From positions 1-6,074 of the forward strand of contig DAITMV010000179.1 of the NCBI GenBank assembly GCA_036834985.1: a stretch of 6,074 nt of DNA, in the 5' to 3' direction. A model generated the notes under the pieces. That model saw only the letters and a program-made list of their open reading frames with translations. It was not told the origin of the DNA and did no database searches. How positions within the stretch are numbered: the first letter of the stretch is position 1; each line of letters opens with the position of its first letter. The translations under genes were made by a program, and so were the position numbers. Source of the DNA: DAITMV01 sp036834985. Its GTDB lineage: Bacteria > Pseudomonadota > Gammaproteobacteria > Burkholderiales > Burkholderiaceae_B. Positions 1 through 5,596 of the stretch are shown here, one piece after another.

Positions 1-1201
1 TCTCCGGACCTGCGCGGGTTAAAAAGCGCAGCTTGGAGGCGCGAATCAGCGCAGTTTCAGGGACGTTGCAGATGGAGAGGGAATCGGTCATGCCCATGGA
101 CTGGGCGTATTGCAAGGCTGCGAGCGTGTCTGCCGTTTCGCCCGACTGGGAAATGGTGATCACCAGTGTGTTGGGCAGCGGCACGCTGTCGCGGTAACGG
201 TATTCGCTGGCAATTTCGACAGAGGTGGACACACCGGCGATGGCTTCGAGCCAGTAACGGGCCACGCTACCCGCATGGTAGCTGGTACCACAGGCCAAAA
301 TCAGGATGTGCTGTGTGCGGGAGAGAATCTCTGGCGCGTCGGTGCCAAACAACTCAGGCGTGATGGACGATGAGTTCATCACCATCTCCAGCGTTGCAGC
401 GACGGCCCCCGGTTGCTCAAAGATTTCCTTTTGCATGTAGTGGTCATAAGGACCCAGCTCCACGGAATCTGCGGACAACTGACTTTCTACGACCGGGCGT
501 GCGGCGACATGACCGTCTTCATCTGAAATCTGCAGCCCTTTGGGGGTGATGCAAACCACGTCACCCTCTTCCAGATAAATCATTTTGCGGGTGTGCGAGA
601 TCAGGGCAGACGCATCGGATGCGATAAACCACTCGCCGCTACCCACACCAACCAGCAAAGGCGCACCCTTGCGCGCCGCCACCAGGGTATTAGGTGTGTC
701 CGACGCAATCAGTGCAATGGCGAACGCGCCCTGCAACTCCTTGATACCCGCCTTAACGGCCTCGTGCAAGCTTGCGCCACGCGACATGCGCTGGTGAATC
801 AGATGGGCGATGACTTCGGTGTCGGTATCGGAGTGGAACTCATACCCGTCAACCATCAGACGACGGCGAATTTCGTCGTGGTTTTCGATGATGCCGTTGT
901 GCACCACGGTGACTGAGAAACCTTCGCCTTCGCTCACATGCGGATGGGCGTTGCGCTCACTGGGTACGCCATGAGTGGCCCAACGGGTGTGTGCGATACC
1001 CAAACGGGCGTCCATGAACTTGGCGTGAATTTCCAGCTCAGCCACTCGGCCTACACTGCGCGCGCGGACCAGTTGATGCGTTTGCATATCGGCTACGGCC
1101 AGCCCTGCGGAGTCGTAACCCCGGTATTCGAGACGCTTTAAACCATCGATCAGGATGGGTACACAGTTACGCAGGGTGACTGCGCCAACGATTCCGCACA
1201 T
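1..1201 (-). CDS. glmS: Glutamine--fructose-6-phosphate aminotransferase (isomerizing), N-terminal 400 codons, cut by the window edge
   Basis: GlmS converts fructose-6-phosphate and glutamine to glucosamine-6-phosphate and glutamate in the cytoplasm, the first committed step to UDP-GlcNAc. The protein begins MCGIVGAV, so Cys2 becomes the N-terminal nucleophile of the class II glutaminase domain once Met is removed. Further glutaminase motifs are EYRGYDSAG (25-33), HTRWATHG (71-78) and HNGIIENH (101-108). HYMQKEIFEQP (254-264) leads into the first SIS sugar-isomerase domain, with ACGTSYHAG (303-311) and SQSGETADTL (351-360). The frame is open for all 400 codons to the left edge. Compared with the roughly 610-residue family length, about 210 residues are missing, including the second SIS domain and the C-terminal catalytic tail. 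The start is fixed by the essential Cys2 and by an AAAGGA ribosome site 8 bases upstream. It follows glmU by 30 bases, so the two are probably co-transcribed. A few extra residues (around 92-97) before the HNGIIENH strand, relative to the E. coli protein, look like ordinary loop variation. Confidence 0.97.
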   Translation of the reverse strand, partial: MCGIVGAVTLRNCVPILIDGLKRLEYRGYDSAGLAVADMQTHQLVRARSVGRVAELEIHAKFMDARLGIAHTRWATHGVPSERNAHPHVSEGEGFSVTVVHNGIIENHDEIRRRLMVDGYEFHSDTDTEVIAHLIHQRMSRGASLHEAVKAGIKELQGAFAIALIASDTPNTLVAARKGAPLLVGVGSGEWFIASDASALISHTRKMIYLEEGDVVCITPKGLQISDEDGHVAARPVVESQLSADSVELGPYDHYMQKEIFEQPGAVAATLEMVMNSSSITPELFGTDAPEILSRTQHILILACGTSYHAGSVARYWLEAIAGVSTSVEIASEYRYRDSVPLPNTLVITISQSGETADTLAALQYAQSMGMTDSLSICNVPETALIRASKLRFLTRAGPE

Positions 1202-1208
1202 GTTTATA

Positions 1209-1214
1209 TCCTTT
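1209..1214 (-). promoter_or_regulatory. Ribosome binding site of glmS
   Basis: On the minus strand AAAGGA lies 7 to 8 bases before the glmS ATG. It is a good Shine-Dalgarno match at normal spacing. It supports the ATG that places Cys at position 2 and shows that glmS can be initiated independently of glmU. Confidence 0.75.
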
Positions 1215-1219
1215 GAATG

Positions 1220-1241
1220 CTTATTCTTTGCTTATTCTTTG
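1220..1241. repeat. 11-base perfect tandem duplication over the glmU stop codon
   Basis: The unit CTTATTCTTTG (plus strand) occurs at 1220-1230 and again, abutting and identical, at 1231-1241. On the coding strand each copy reads CAAAGAATAAG. The upstream copy contains the last two glmU codons and its TAA; the second copy lies in the gap before glmS. Perfect identity suggests a recent slippage duplication. It lengthens the glmU-glmS gap from an inferred 19 bases to 30 without touching the glmS ribosome site. Confidence 0.85.
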
Positions 1242-2587
1242 GTGGGGCGGGCCCAGTGCTCAATGGTGAGCTGCTTGGGACGCGATACAGTTAACTTGCC
1301 CGCCGGCGCATCTTTAGTCAGGGTCGTGCCAGCACCAATGGTGGCGCCTCGCCCGACCGTCACCGGGGCGACCAGTTGCGTATCCGATCCGATAAACGCG
1401 TCGGCTTCGATGACGGTGCGGTGCTTATTGACGCCATCATAATTGCAAGTGATGGTGCCTGCACCTATATTGACTCGTTCGCCAACTGTGGCATCCCCAA
1501 TGTACGCCAGGTGATTCGCCTTGGCATGCGGGGCAAACTGACTGTTCTTGATTTCCACAAAATTACCCACATGCACGTGATCGCCCAGCACGGTGCCCGG
1601 GCGCAAACGGGCAAATGGGCCAATCACACCCTGCTGGCCGACTTGCGCGGAATCACAATGCGAATAGGCGGCCAGACGCGTCTGCGAACCCACCTGAACA
1701 TCTTTTAAAACACAATACGGACCCACGGACACACCATCTCCGAGCGTTACATGCCCCTCGAACACACAGCCCACATCGATAAACACGTCACGGCCACAGG
1801 ACAATGTGCCGCGAATGTCGATCCGCGCAGGGTCTGCCAAGGTAACGCCCTCTACCATAAGGGATTGGGCCTGTTGTTGCTGGAAAATACGTTCTAATTC
1901 GGCTTGCTGCGCGCGGGAATTGACGCCCAGCACCTCCCAGGGTTGATCGGGCGCAGCGGTATTGACCGGGACGTCATCGGCGACAGCGGCGGCAATGATG
2001 TCGGTCAGATAATATTCACCTTGGGCATTGTTGTTTTTTAACCCTTTGAGCCAGCGAATCATCGGGGCGGTAGGGGCCGCCACAATCCCTGTGTTCACCT
2101 CCGTGACACGGCGCTGCTCGTCAGTGGCGTCTTTTTCTTCAACAATTCGGCAAACTGCACCGTTTGCGTTGCGCAAGATGCGGCCATAGCCGGTGGGGTT
2201 ATCCATCTGCAGGGTGAGCACAGAGAGGGCCCGGTTGTTGCAAGCGGCCATGAGGCGTTGCAGGGCCGGCAGACCGATCAGTGGCACATCACCGTACAGC
2301 ACCAAGGTGGGCATGGCCGGATCCAGAGACGGGATGGCCAGTTGGACCGCGTGCCCGGTACCCAACTGCGGGGTTTGCAGCACCCAGGTGATCGCCTCAT
2401 CAGCAAACGCGGCTCGCACCTGCTCGGCCCCATGCCCATGGACCACGATCAGTCGACCCGGGTTTAAGGCCTTGGCCGTTTGAATCACGTGACCCAACAT
2501 GGGACGGCCAGCCACGGGATGCAATACTTTGGGACAGTCAGATCGCATGCGGGTGCCCTTGCCCGCAGCCAATATAATGATATTCAT
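1232..2587 (-). CDS. glmU: Bifunctional UDP-GlcNAc pyrophosphorylase / glucosamine-1-phosphate N-acetyltransferase
   Basis: GlmU acetylates glucosamine-1-phosphate with acetyl-CoA and then couples the product to UTP, giving UDP-GlcNAc for peptidoglycan and lipopolysaccharide. At 451 residues it is close to the 456 of E. coli and looks complete. The N-terminal uridylyltransferase domain (about 1-225) has the nucleotide loop LAAGKGTRM (6-14), PKVLHP (19-24), QLGTGHA (74-80), YGDVPL (98-103; Asp100 corresponds to the Mg-binding Asp of the family), NNNAQGEYYLTD (185-196) and GVNSR (221-225). The C-terminal left-handed beta-helix (about 248-451) shows hexapeptide repeats, GPFARLRPG (323-331), HVGNFVEIKN (339-348), KANHLAYIGD (356-365; His359 matches the acetyltransferase catalytic His) and NIGAGTITCNYDG (373-385). 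The ATG puts LAAGKG at the usual distance from the N-terminus, although no strong Shine-Dalgarno precedes it. glmS follows after 30 bases in the same reading frame. The protein ends in ARPTKE just before the TAA. Confidence 0.98.
   Translation of the reverse strand: MNIIILAAGKGTRMRSDCPKVLHPVAGRPMLGHVIQTAKALNPGRLIVVHGHGAEQVRAAFADEAITWVLQTPQLGTGHAVQLAIPSLDPAMPTLVLYGDVPLIGLPALQRLMAACNNRALSVLTLQMDNPTGYGRILRNANGAVCRIVEEKDATDEQRRVTEVNTGIVAAPTAPMIRWLKGLKNNNAQGEYYLTDIIAAAVADDVPVNTAAPDQPWEVLGVNSRAQQAELERIFQQQQAQSLMVEGVTLADPARIDIRGTLSCGRDVFIDVGCVFEGHVTLGDGVSVGPYCVLKDVQVGSQTRLAAYSHCDSAQVGQQGVIGPFARLRPGTVLGDHVHVGNFVEIKNSQFAPHAKANHLAYIGDATVGERVNIGAGTITCNYDGVNKHRTVIEADAFIGSDTQLVAPVTVGRGATIGAGTTLTKDAPAGKLTVSRPKQLTIEHWARPTKE
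2573..2578 (+). promoter_or_regulatory. Possible -10 box for the DUF6279-like lipoprotein gene
   Basis: TATAAT, a perfect sigma-70 -10 hexamer, lies inside the first codons of glmU and faces the plus-strand gene. A start about 7 bases downstream would give a leader of roughly 27 bases. I find no good -35 hexamer at 16 to 18 bases upstream, and the AT-rich stretch is also explained by glmU's Ile codons, so this is only a candidate. Because just 24 bases separate the divergent start codons, a promoter inside glmU is expected on geometry alone. Confidence 0.25.
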
Positions 2588-2611
2588 GAGACGATAGGGT
2601 ATTGAATTTAC

Positions 2612-3508
2612 ATGAAGTTTAACATGCGAGCAGCGTGGAGCCGTCGGCTGAACTGGGTTGCAACTGTGTCTTTTGTTTTACTGGGCGGTTGCAGCATGGT
2701 GGGGTTGGGTTATAAACAACTGGACCATCTGACTTTTTGGTGGATGAATCGCTACGTCGGTTTTGACGGTGAGCAGGCCGATCTGGCGAAACAACGCCTT
2801 GCACAGCTTCATAACTGGCATCGCAAGGAGGAAATCCCCGAGTACATTCGCTGGCTGGAGGAGATGGACAAGCAGTTTCAGGGCCCCATCGGGACGGAGC
2901 AGATTCAGGCCATCTCTGACGGCGTACGGCTGCGAATCAACCGGCTGGCGCGCCGGGCTGTGCCCGATCTGGCGGACATCGCCCTGACCCTGACCACGGA
3001 GCAAATCCGCAAAATTGCCCGCAGGATGAATGACAACAACCAGGATTTCAGGGAAGACTACCTGCTGGCCCCGGTGGATAAAGTCAAAGCCAACCGGGCC
3101 GAACGTTTGTTGGACCAGGCCGACTACTGGCTAGGTTCGCTGGACAAAACCCAAAAACAGCAGATCACCACCTGGTCCAATAACCGCACCCTGTATTACG
3201 AGATGTGGTTTGCCGAGCGACAGCTCAAACAACAGGCCATGCTGGCAATGTTGGAGCGTGTTGAAAAAAACAAACCAGCGCCAGCGGTCGTGCGGCAATG
3301 GGTACAAGAGGTACTAGGCGGCTTTGAGTACAGCTCCGATGCCCAACGGCAGGCCTACTTTAAAGCCTACGAGCTACAGACCACCAAGGTGGTGGTTGAT
3401 ATATGGAACAACGCCTCAGAACAACAACGTGCCCACGCCCACAAAAAACTGCGCGGATGGATCGAGGACTTAAAAGCCTTGCGGAACACGGCAGAGGCAG
3501 GGGCCTGA
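2612..3508 (+). CDS. DUF6279-like lipoprotein, function unknown
   Basis: This is a 298-residue protein with a lipoprotein signal peptide: basic N-region (Arg6, Arg11, Arg12), hydrophobic core at about 15-24, and lipobox LGGC with Cys27 as the lipidation site. Ser at +2 after the Cys predicts outer-membrane sorting by the Lol rule. The mature part is helical and charged. It shows a YKQLDHLTFWWMNRYVGFD stretch just after the lipid anchor, an LHNWHRKEEIPEYIRWL segment and an RAERLLDQADYWLGSLDKTQ segment, a pattern I associate from memory with proteobacterial DUF6279 lipoproteins. No catalytic motif is visible and the biochemical role is unknown. The first ATG is preferred because it has an AGGG 12 bases upstream (weak, long spacing). 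A second ATG at 2624 would also keep the lipobox. It is divergent from glmU, which may hint at an envelope role, but this is only inference. It ends 10 bases before the convergent FIST gene. Confidence 0.85.
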   Translation: MKFNMRAAWSRRLNWVATVSFVLLGGCSMVGLGYKQLDHLTFWWMNRYVGFDGEQADLAKQRLAQLHNWHRKEEIPEYIRWLEEMDKQFQGPIGTEQIQAISDGVRLRINRLARRAVPDLADIALTLTTEQIRKIARRMNDNNQDFREDYLLAPVDKVKANRAERLLDQADYWLGSLDKTQKQQITTWSNNRTLYYEMWFAERQLKQQAMLAMLERVEKNKPAPAVVRQWVQEVLGGFEYSSDAQRQAYFKAYELQTTKVVVDIWNNASEQQRAHAHKKLRGWIEDLKALRNTAEAGA

Positions 3509-3515
3509 AAACAAG

Positions 3516-3532
3516 TGCTTAAAAAATAAGCA
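3516..3532. terminator. Weak candidate terminator hairpin between convergent genes
   Basis: TGCTTA (3516-3521) and TAAGCA (3527-3532) form a perfect 6-base stem around a 5-base loop. The hairpin overlaps the TAA stop of the minus-strand FIST gene. On the minus strand it is followed by CTTGTTTT, a partial U-tract, so it could serve that transcript. On the plus strand no T-run follows. The stem is short and AT-rich, so it may be chance. Confidence 0.3.
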
Positions 3533-4790
3533 TCAGGATGCCGGTAAAACCATACAGGTTGGCGCCGCGGATTTCACCGTTGGCAAAAAATCCGACCAGT
3601 GGAATATCCCCCAGTTGTTCACGGATGATTTGCAATTCAGCGCCAGATTGACCAAACAACGCGGCGCCGCGCCCATTGCAAGCGATGTAAATAGCGCCTT
3701 GCGGTTGTCGTTGCCCTTGCATGCCGGAAAAGCCCGCAGCGTGCAGACTGGACAACTGGGGCGCTGGAGCACCCAGCTCCTCACGCAACTCGGCGCACAT
3801 GCGAATCAGATCGGCTCGGGCAGCGGCCTGATCGCGCACACAGAACACCAGCCGCTCACCTGCTTGTGCATGGTCTGCGATCGCCAGGGCTTTGTTGCTG
3901 GGGTCCAGCCCCACCACCGGTCGAACACGGTAGTCTTCACCACGCGGATGCACACCGGCAAACTTGAGCAGGGCTTCTTCCCGGGCAGCTTCTGCCCCCC
4001 GCAGACCGACAAACAACCCGCCGGTGAAACGCTCGGCCAGCGCGGCAGCGGCTTCCTCCAGAGGGCTGTCGGCGCCCAGCAGGGACTGCATGCCCAGGTC
4101 GCGCAGCAGGATATCGAGTGCGGGTTTGCCATCCAGCTCCAATGCAAACTGGGCCTTCACATCGGTGATGACATGCTCGGGCCCCACGGGCTGGCAGCCT
4201 TGGGTCAGACGAATTTCAAGCGTGACGTTCTCTGAAAACAGCACGCCCGACATCCCTCCGTCAAATGCCTGATTGGCGATTTGCGTAACGCCTTGGCCAG
4301 CGCTGACCAAACCACCCACCACTTGCCCGGTTGACACCTTGGTGGCTAAATCGCCCGCCAGGTCTTCAATATCGTCCATCTGTGAATCGACATGCACCAG
4401 CGCGGCCGCCATCGCATCACGGCCCGAGCGGTTAATCGTACCGGGCTTGGGCAACGGCTCTCGTCCGGAAAACACCCGGGCACTGTCGGCAGGCAGCTCC
4501 ATGATCATGGCAGCCAATGCAGGTTCCTGATAGTACTCAACACCTGTGGCGCAAATGCCTTCGGATACTCCGCCGACCCACTGTTCAACCCCTGTTTTAC
4601 GGCGCAGGGTTGCCAGAATTTGTTCGGCATGTGCGGCGAGTTGATCGGTGAGGTAGACCACCCCCAAACGCTGGGGGCGTGATTTGTCTGAGGCAAATTG
4701 TTCGAGCTGGAGCTGACCCTCCAACTGCGCAATGATCAGCTCAACAGCGTACTGCCAATTCGGATGCGTGGCGTGACCAAACCGAAACAT
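3519..4790 (-). CDS. FIST-domain signal transduction protein (FIST_N plus FIST_C)
   Basis: FIST (F-box and intracellular signal transduction) domains are proposed small-ligand sensors, often found beside or fused to histidine kinases, chemotaxis receptors or GGDEF/EAL proteins. This 423-residue protein has only the sensor halves. The FIST_N region (about 30-225) contains GGVSEGI (73-79) and GGLVSAGQG (159-167). The FIST_C region (about 230-420) contains the characteristic C-terminal motifs CNGRGAALFG (371-380), GFFANGEI (400-407) and LYGFTG (412-417). I see no signal peptide, clear membrane helix or output domain, so it should be cytoplasmic. The ATG lies 3 bases after the phaM stop (TAA ACA ATG). 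No strong Shine-Dalgarno is visible, which suggests translation coupled to phaM. The natural ligand is unknown. The link to PHB metabolism is inferred from position only. Confidence 0.9.
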   Translation of the reverse strand: MFRFGHATHPNWQYAVELIIAQLEGQLQLEQFASDKSRPQRLGVVYLTDQLAAHAEQILATLRRKTGVEQWVGGVSEGICATGVEYYQEPALAAMIMELPADSARVFSGREPLPKPGTINRSGRDAMAAALVHVDSQMDDIEDLAGDLATKVSTGQVVGGLVSAGQGVTQIANQAFDGGMSGVLFSENVTLEIRLTQGCQPVGPEHVITDVKAQFALELDGKPALDILLRDLGMQSLLGADSPLEEAAAALAERFTGGLFVGLRGAEAAREEALLKFAGVHPRGEDYRVRPVVGLDPSNKALAIADHAQAGERLVFCVRDQAAARADLIRMCAELREELGAPAPQLSSLHAAGFSGMQGQRQPQGAIYIACNGRGAALFGQSGAELQIIREQLGDIPLVGFFANGEIRGANLYGFTGILMLIF

Positions 4791-4793
4791 TGT

Positions 4794-5537
4794 TTACTTG
4801 CCCGCCCGGGGAGCGCGTGAACCAGTTTTTGGGGCACTACGCGGTTTGGCCGTTGCCTTGGCTTTGGTAGTAGCGGCTCGAGGCTTGCTGTCCGAGGAGC
4901 GGATGGGTGGACGGTTCCCCGCGAGCGGACGGTCGGCCTTGGCATCTTTGGGCTTATCACTGTGTGCGGTGCCCGCCGCCATGGCGGCACCCGCCACTTT
5001 ATTGATTTGGTCTTGCAGAACACCCCACCAAGCGGATGCGCCAGACACGAGATTGGCAGTGGCTTCGGCCGATGCTGCCTTGGCATCAGCGGTCAGGCTG
5101 TCCATCGCTTGATTGGCGGTGGCAGCAGCACTGCTCGCCGCGGAGGTGGCAGCGGAGCTTGCTGCGGACGTGGCTGAAGCCAATGGATTGGCGGGCGGCT
5201 CCGGCTGCTTTTGATTCAGCAGGCTGGCAAACGGGTTATTGATCGCCGCGGATTTTTCTTCAACCTCAGCGGGCTTTAAACCCAAGGTTGCACCAAAGGA
5301 CTTGAGCGTGGCAATGGTGCCCCGTTGCACTTCAAGCCCCTGGATGGTCGCCCGCAACATGCTGATGTTGACGTTGAGCCATTGCTCGACCGCACGCAAA
5401 TCGTTGATCCGCTTGTCCAGCTCTTCCAGATCAGTGGTGGGGGTCACGGCGCTGGGGATCGGCAAACTGCCCCAGATCCTTTTTACAAAATCAAAGCCAT
5501 CTGTCACAGAAAGTCCCGGTATAAATTTGTTGCTCAC
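4794..5537 (-). CDS. phaM: PhaM-family polyhydroxyalkanoate granule regulatory protein
   Basis: PhaM, characterised in Ralstonia eutropha (Cupriavidus necator), activates PHB synthase PhaC and tethers PHB granules to the nucleoid, helping to share them between daughter cells. The conserved N-terminal part is recognisable here: a DGFDFVKRIWG segment (13-23), a TPTTDLEELDKRI segment (32-44), then LRAVEQWLNVNISMLRATI (47-65) and GLEVQRGTIATLK (67-79), probably a coiled coil. An Ala/Ser-rich linker (about 119-143) carries two copies of TSAASSAA. A helical GASAWWGVLQDQINKVAG segment (166-183) resembles the tryptophan-containing granule-associated region of the family. The tail from about 195 to 247 is rich in Lys, Arg, Ala and Pro, with 16 basic and about 4 acidic residues. 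It resembles histone H1 and fits DNA binding. The start is GTG, chosen because a perfect GGAGG lies 6 bases upstream and gives the expected N-terminus. argB lies 59 bases upstream; the FIST gene follows after 3. Confidence 0.9.
   Translation of the reverse strand: MSNKFIPGLSVTDGFDFVKRIWGSLPIPSAVTPTTDLEELDKRINDLRAVEQWLNVNISMLRATIQGLEVQRGTIATLKSFGATLGLKPAEVEEKSAAINNPFASLLNQKQPEPPANPLASATSAASSAATSAASSAAATANQAMDSLTADAKAASAEATANLVSGASAWWGVLQDQINKVAGAAMAAGTAHSDKPKDAKADRPLAGNRPPIRSSDSKPRAATTKAKATAKPRSAPKTGSRAPRAGK
5124..5171 (-). repeat. Two tandem 8-residue Ala/Ser repeats in the PhaM linker
   Basis: Residues 123-130 and 131-138 of PhaM are both TSAASSAA. The two DNA copies differ at several synonymous positions, so this is not a fresh duplication. 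Either it is old, or composition is being kept at the protein level. It lies in a low-complexity linker between the coiled-coil region and the tryptophan-containing helix. Confidence 0.7.
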
Positions 5538-5596
5538 AGGCCGCCTCCGTTATTGTTGTATGTACCCTCACTGTACCACCGGCTGCGCCGCTTGGC
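5538..5596 (-). other. 59-base gap between argB and phaM
   Basis: The gap holds the phaM ribosome site. It also has a short inverted repeat, CGGC-TGC-GCCG (5580-5590), with no T-run on either strand, and TGTACC twice, 11 bases apart (5561-5566 and 5572-5577). I see no convincing terminator or promoter, so transcription may continue from argB into phaM. Confidence 0.5.
5544..5548 (-). promoter_or_regulatory. Ribosome binding site of phaM, decides the GTG start
   Basis: GGAGG on the minus strand sits 6 bases before the GTG codon, a consensus Shine-Dalgarno at ideal spacing. It supports initiation at GTG and marks phaM as the well-initiated first gene of the phaM-FIST pair. Confidence 0.85.

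Noticed and set aside
110..1141. Several plus-strand open frames of 65 to 107 codons
   Set aside because: The minus strand is continuously coding for GlmS with strong motifs; these are shadows.
1376..1708. A 110-codon plus-strand open frame inside glmU
   Set aside because: It is antisense to the highly conserved GlmU acetyltransferase domain and shows no protein-like motif.
2624..2626. Second ATG as the start of the lipoprotein gene
   Set aside because: It has no better ribosome site than the first ATG; both keep the lipobox, so the longer form is reported, with modest certainty.
3498..3507. CAGG-GG-CCTG inverted repeat at the end of the lipoprotein gene
   Set aside because: A 4-base stem with a 2-base loop is too tight and lies inside coding sequence; no T-run follows.
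3615..4235. A 206-codon open frame on the plus strand opposite the FIST gene
   Set aside because: It lies wholly antisense to a gene with clear family motifs, has no recognisable domain, and is explained by GC-rich codon bias in the real frame.
5580..5590. Inverted repeat after argB as a terminator
   Set aside because: The stem is 4 bases with a 3-base loop and has no T-run on either strand.
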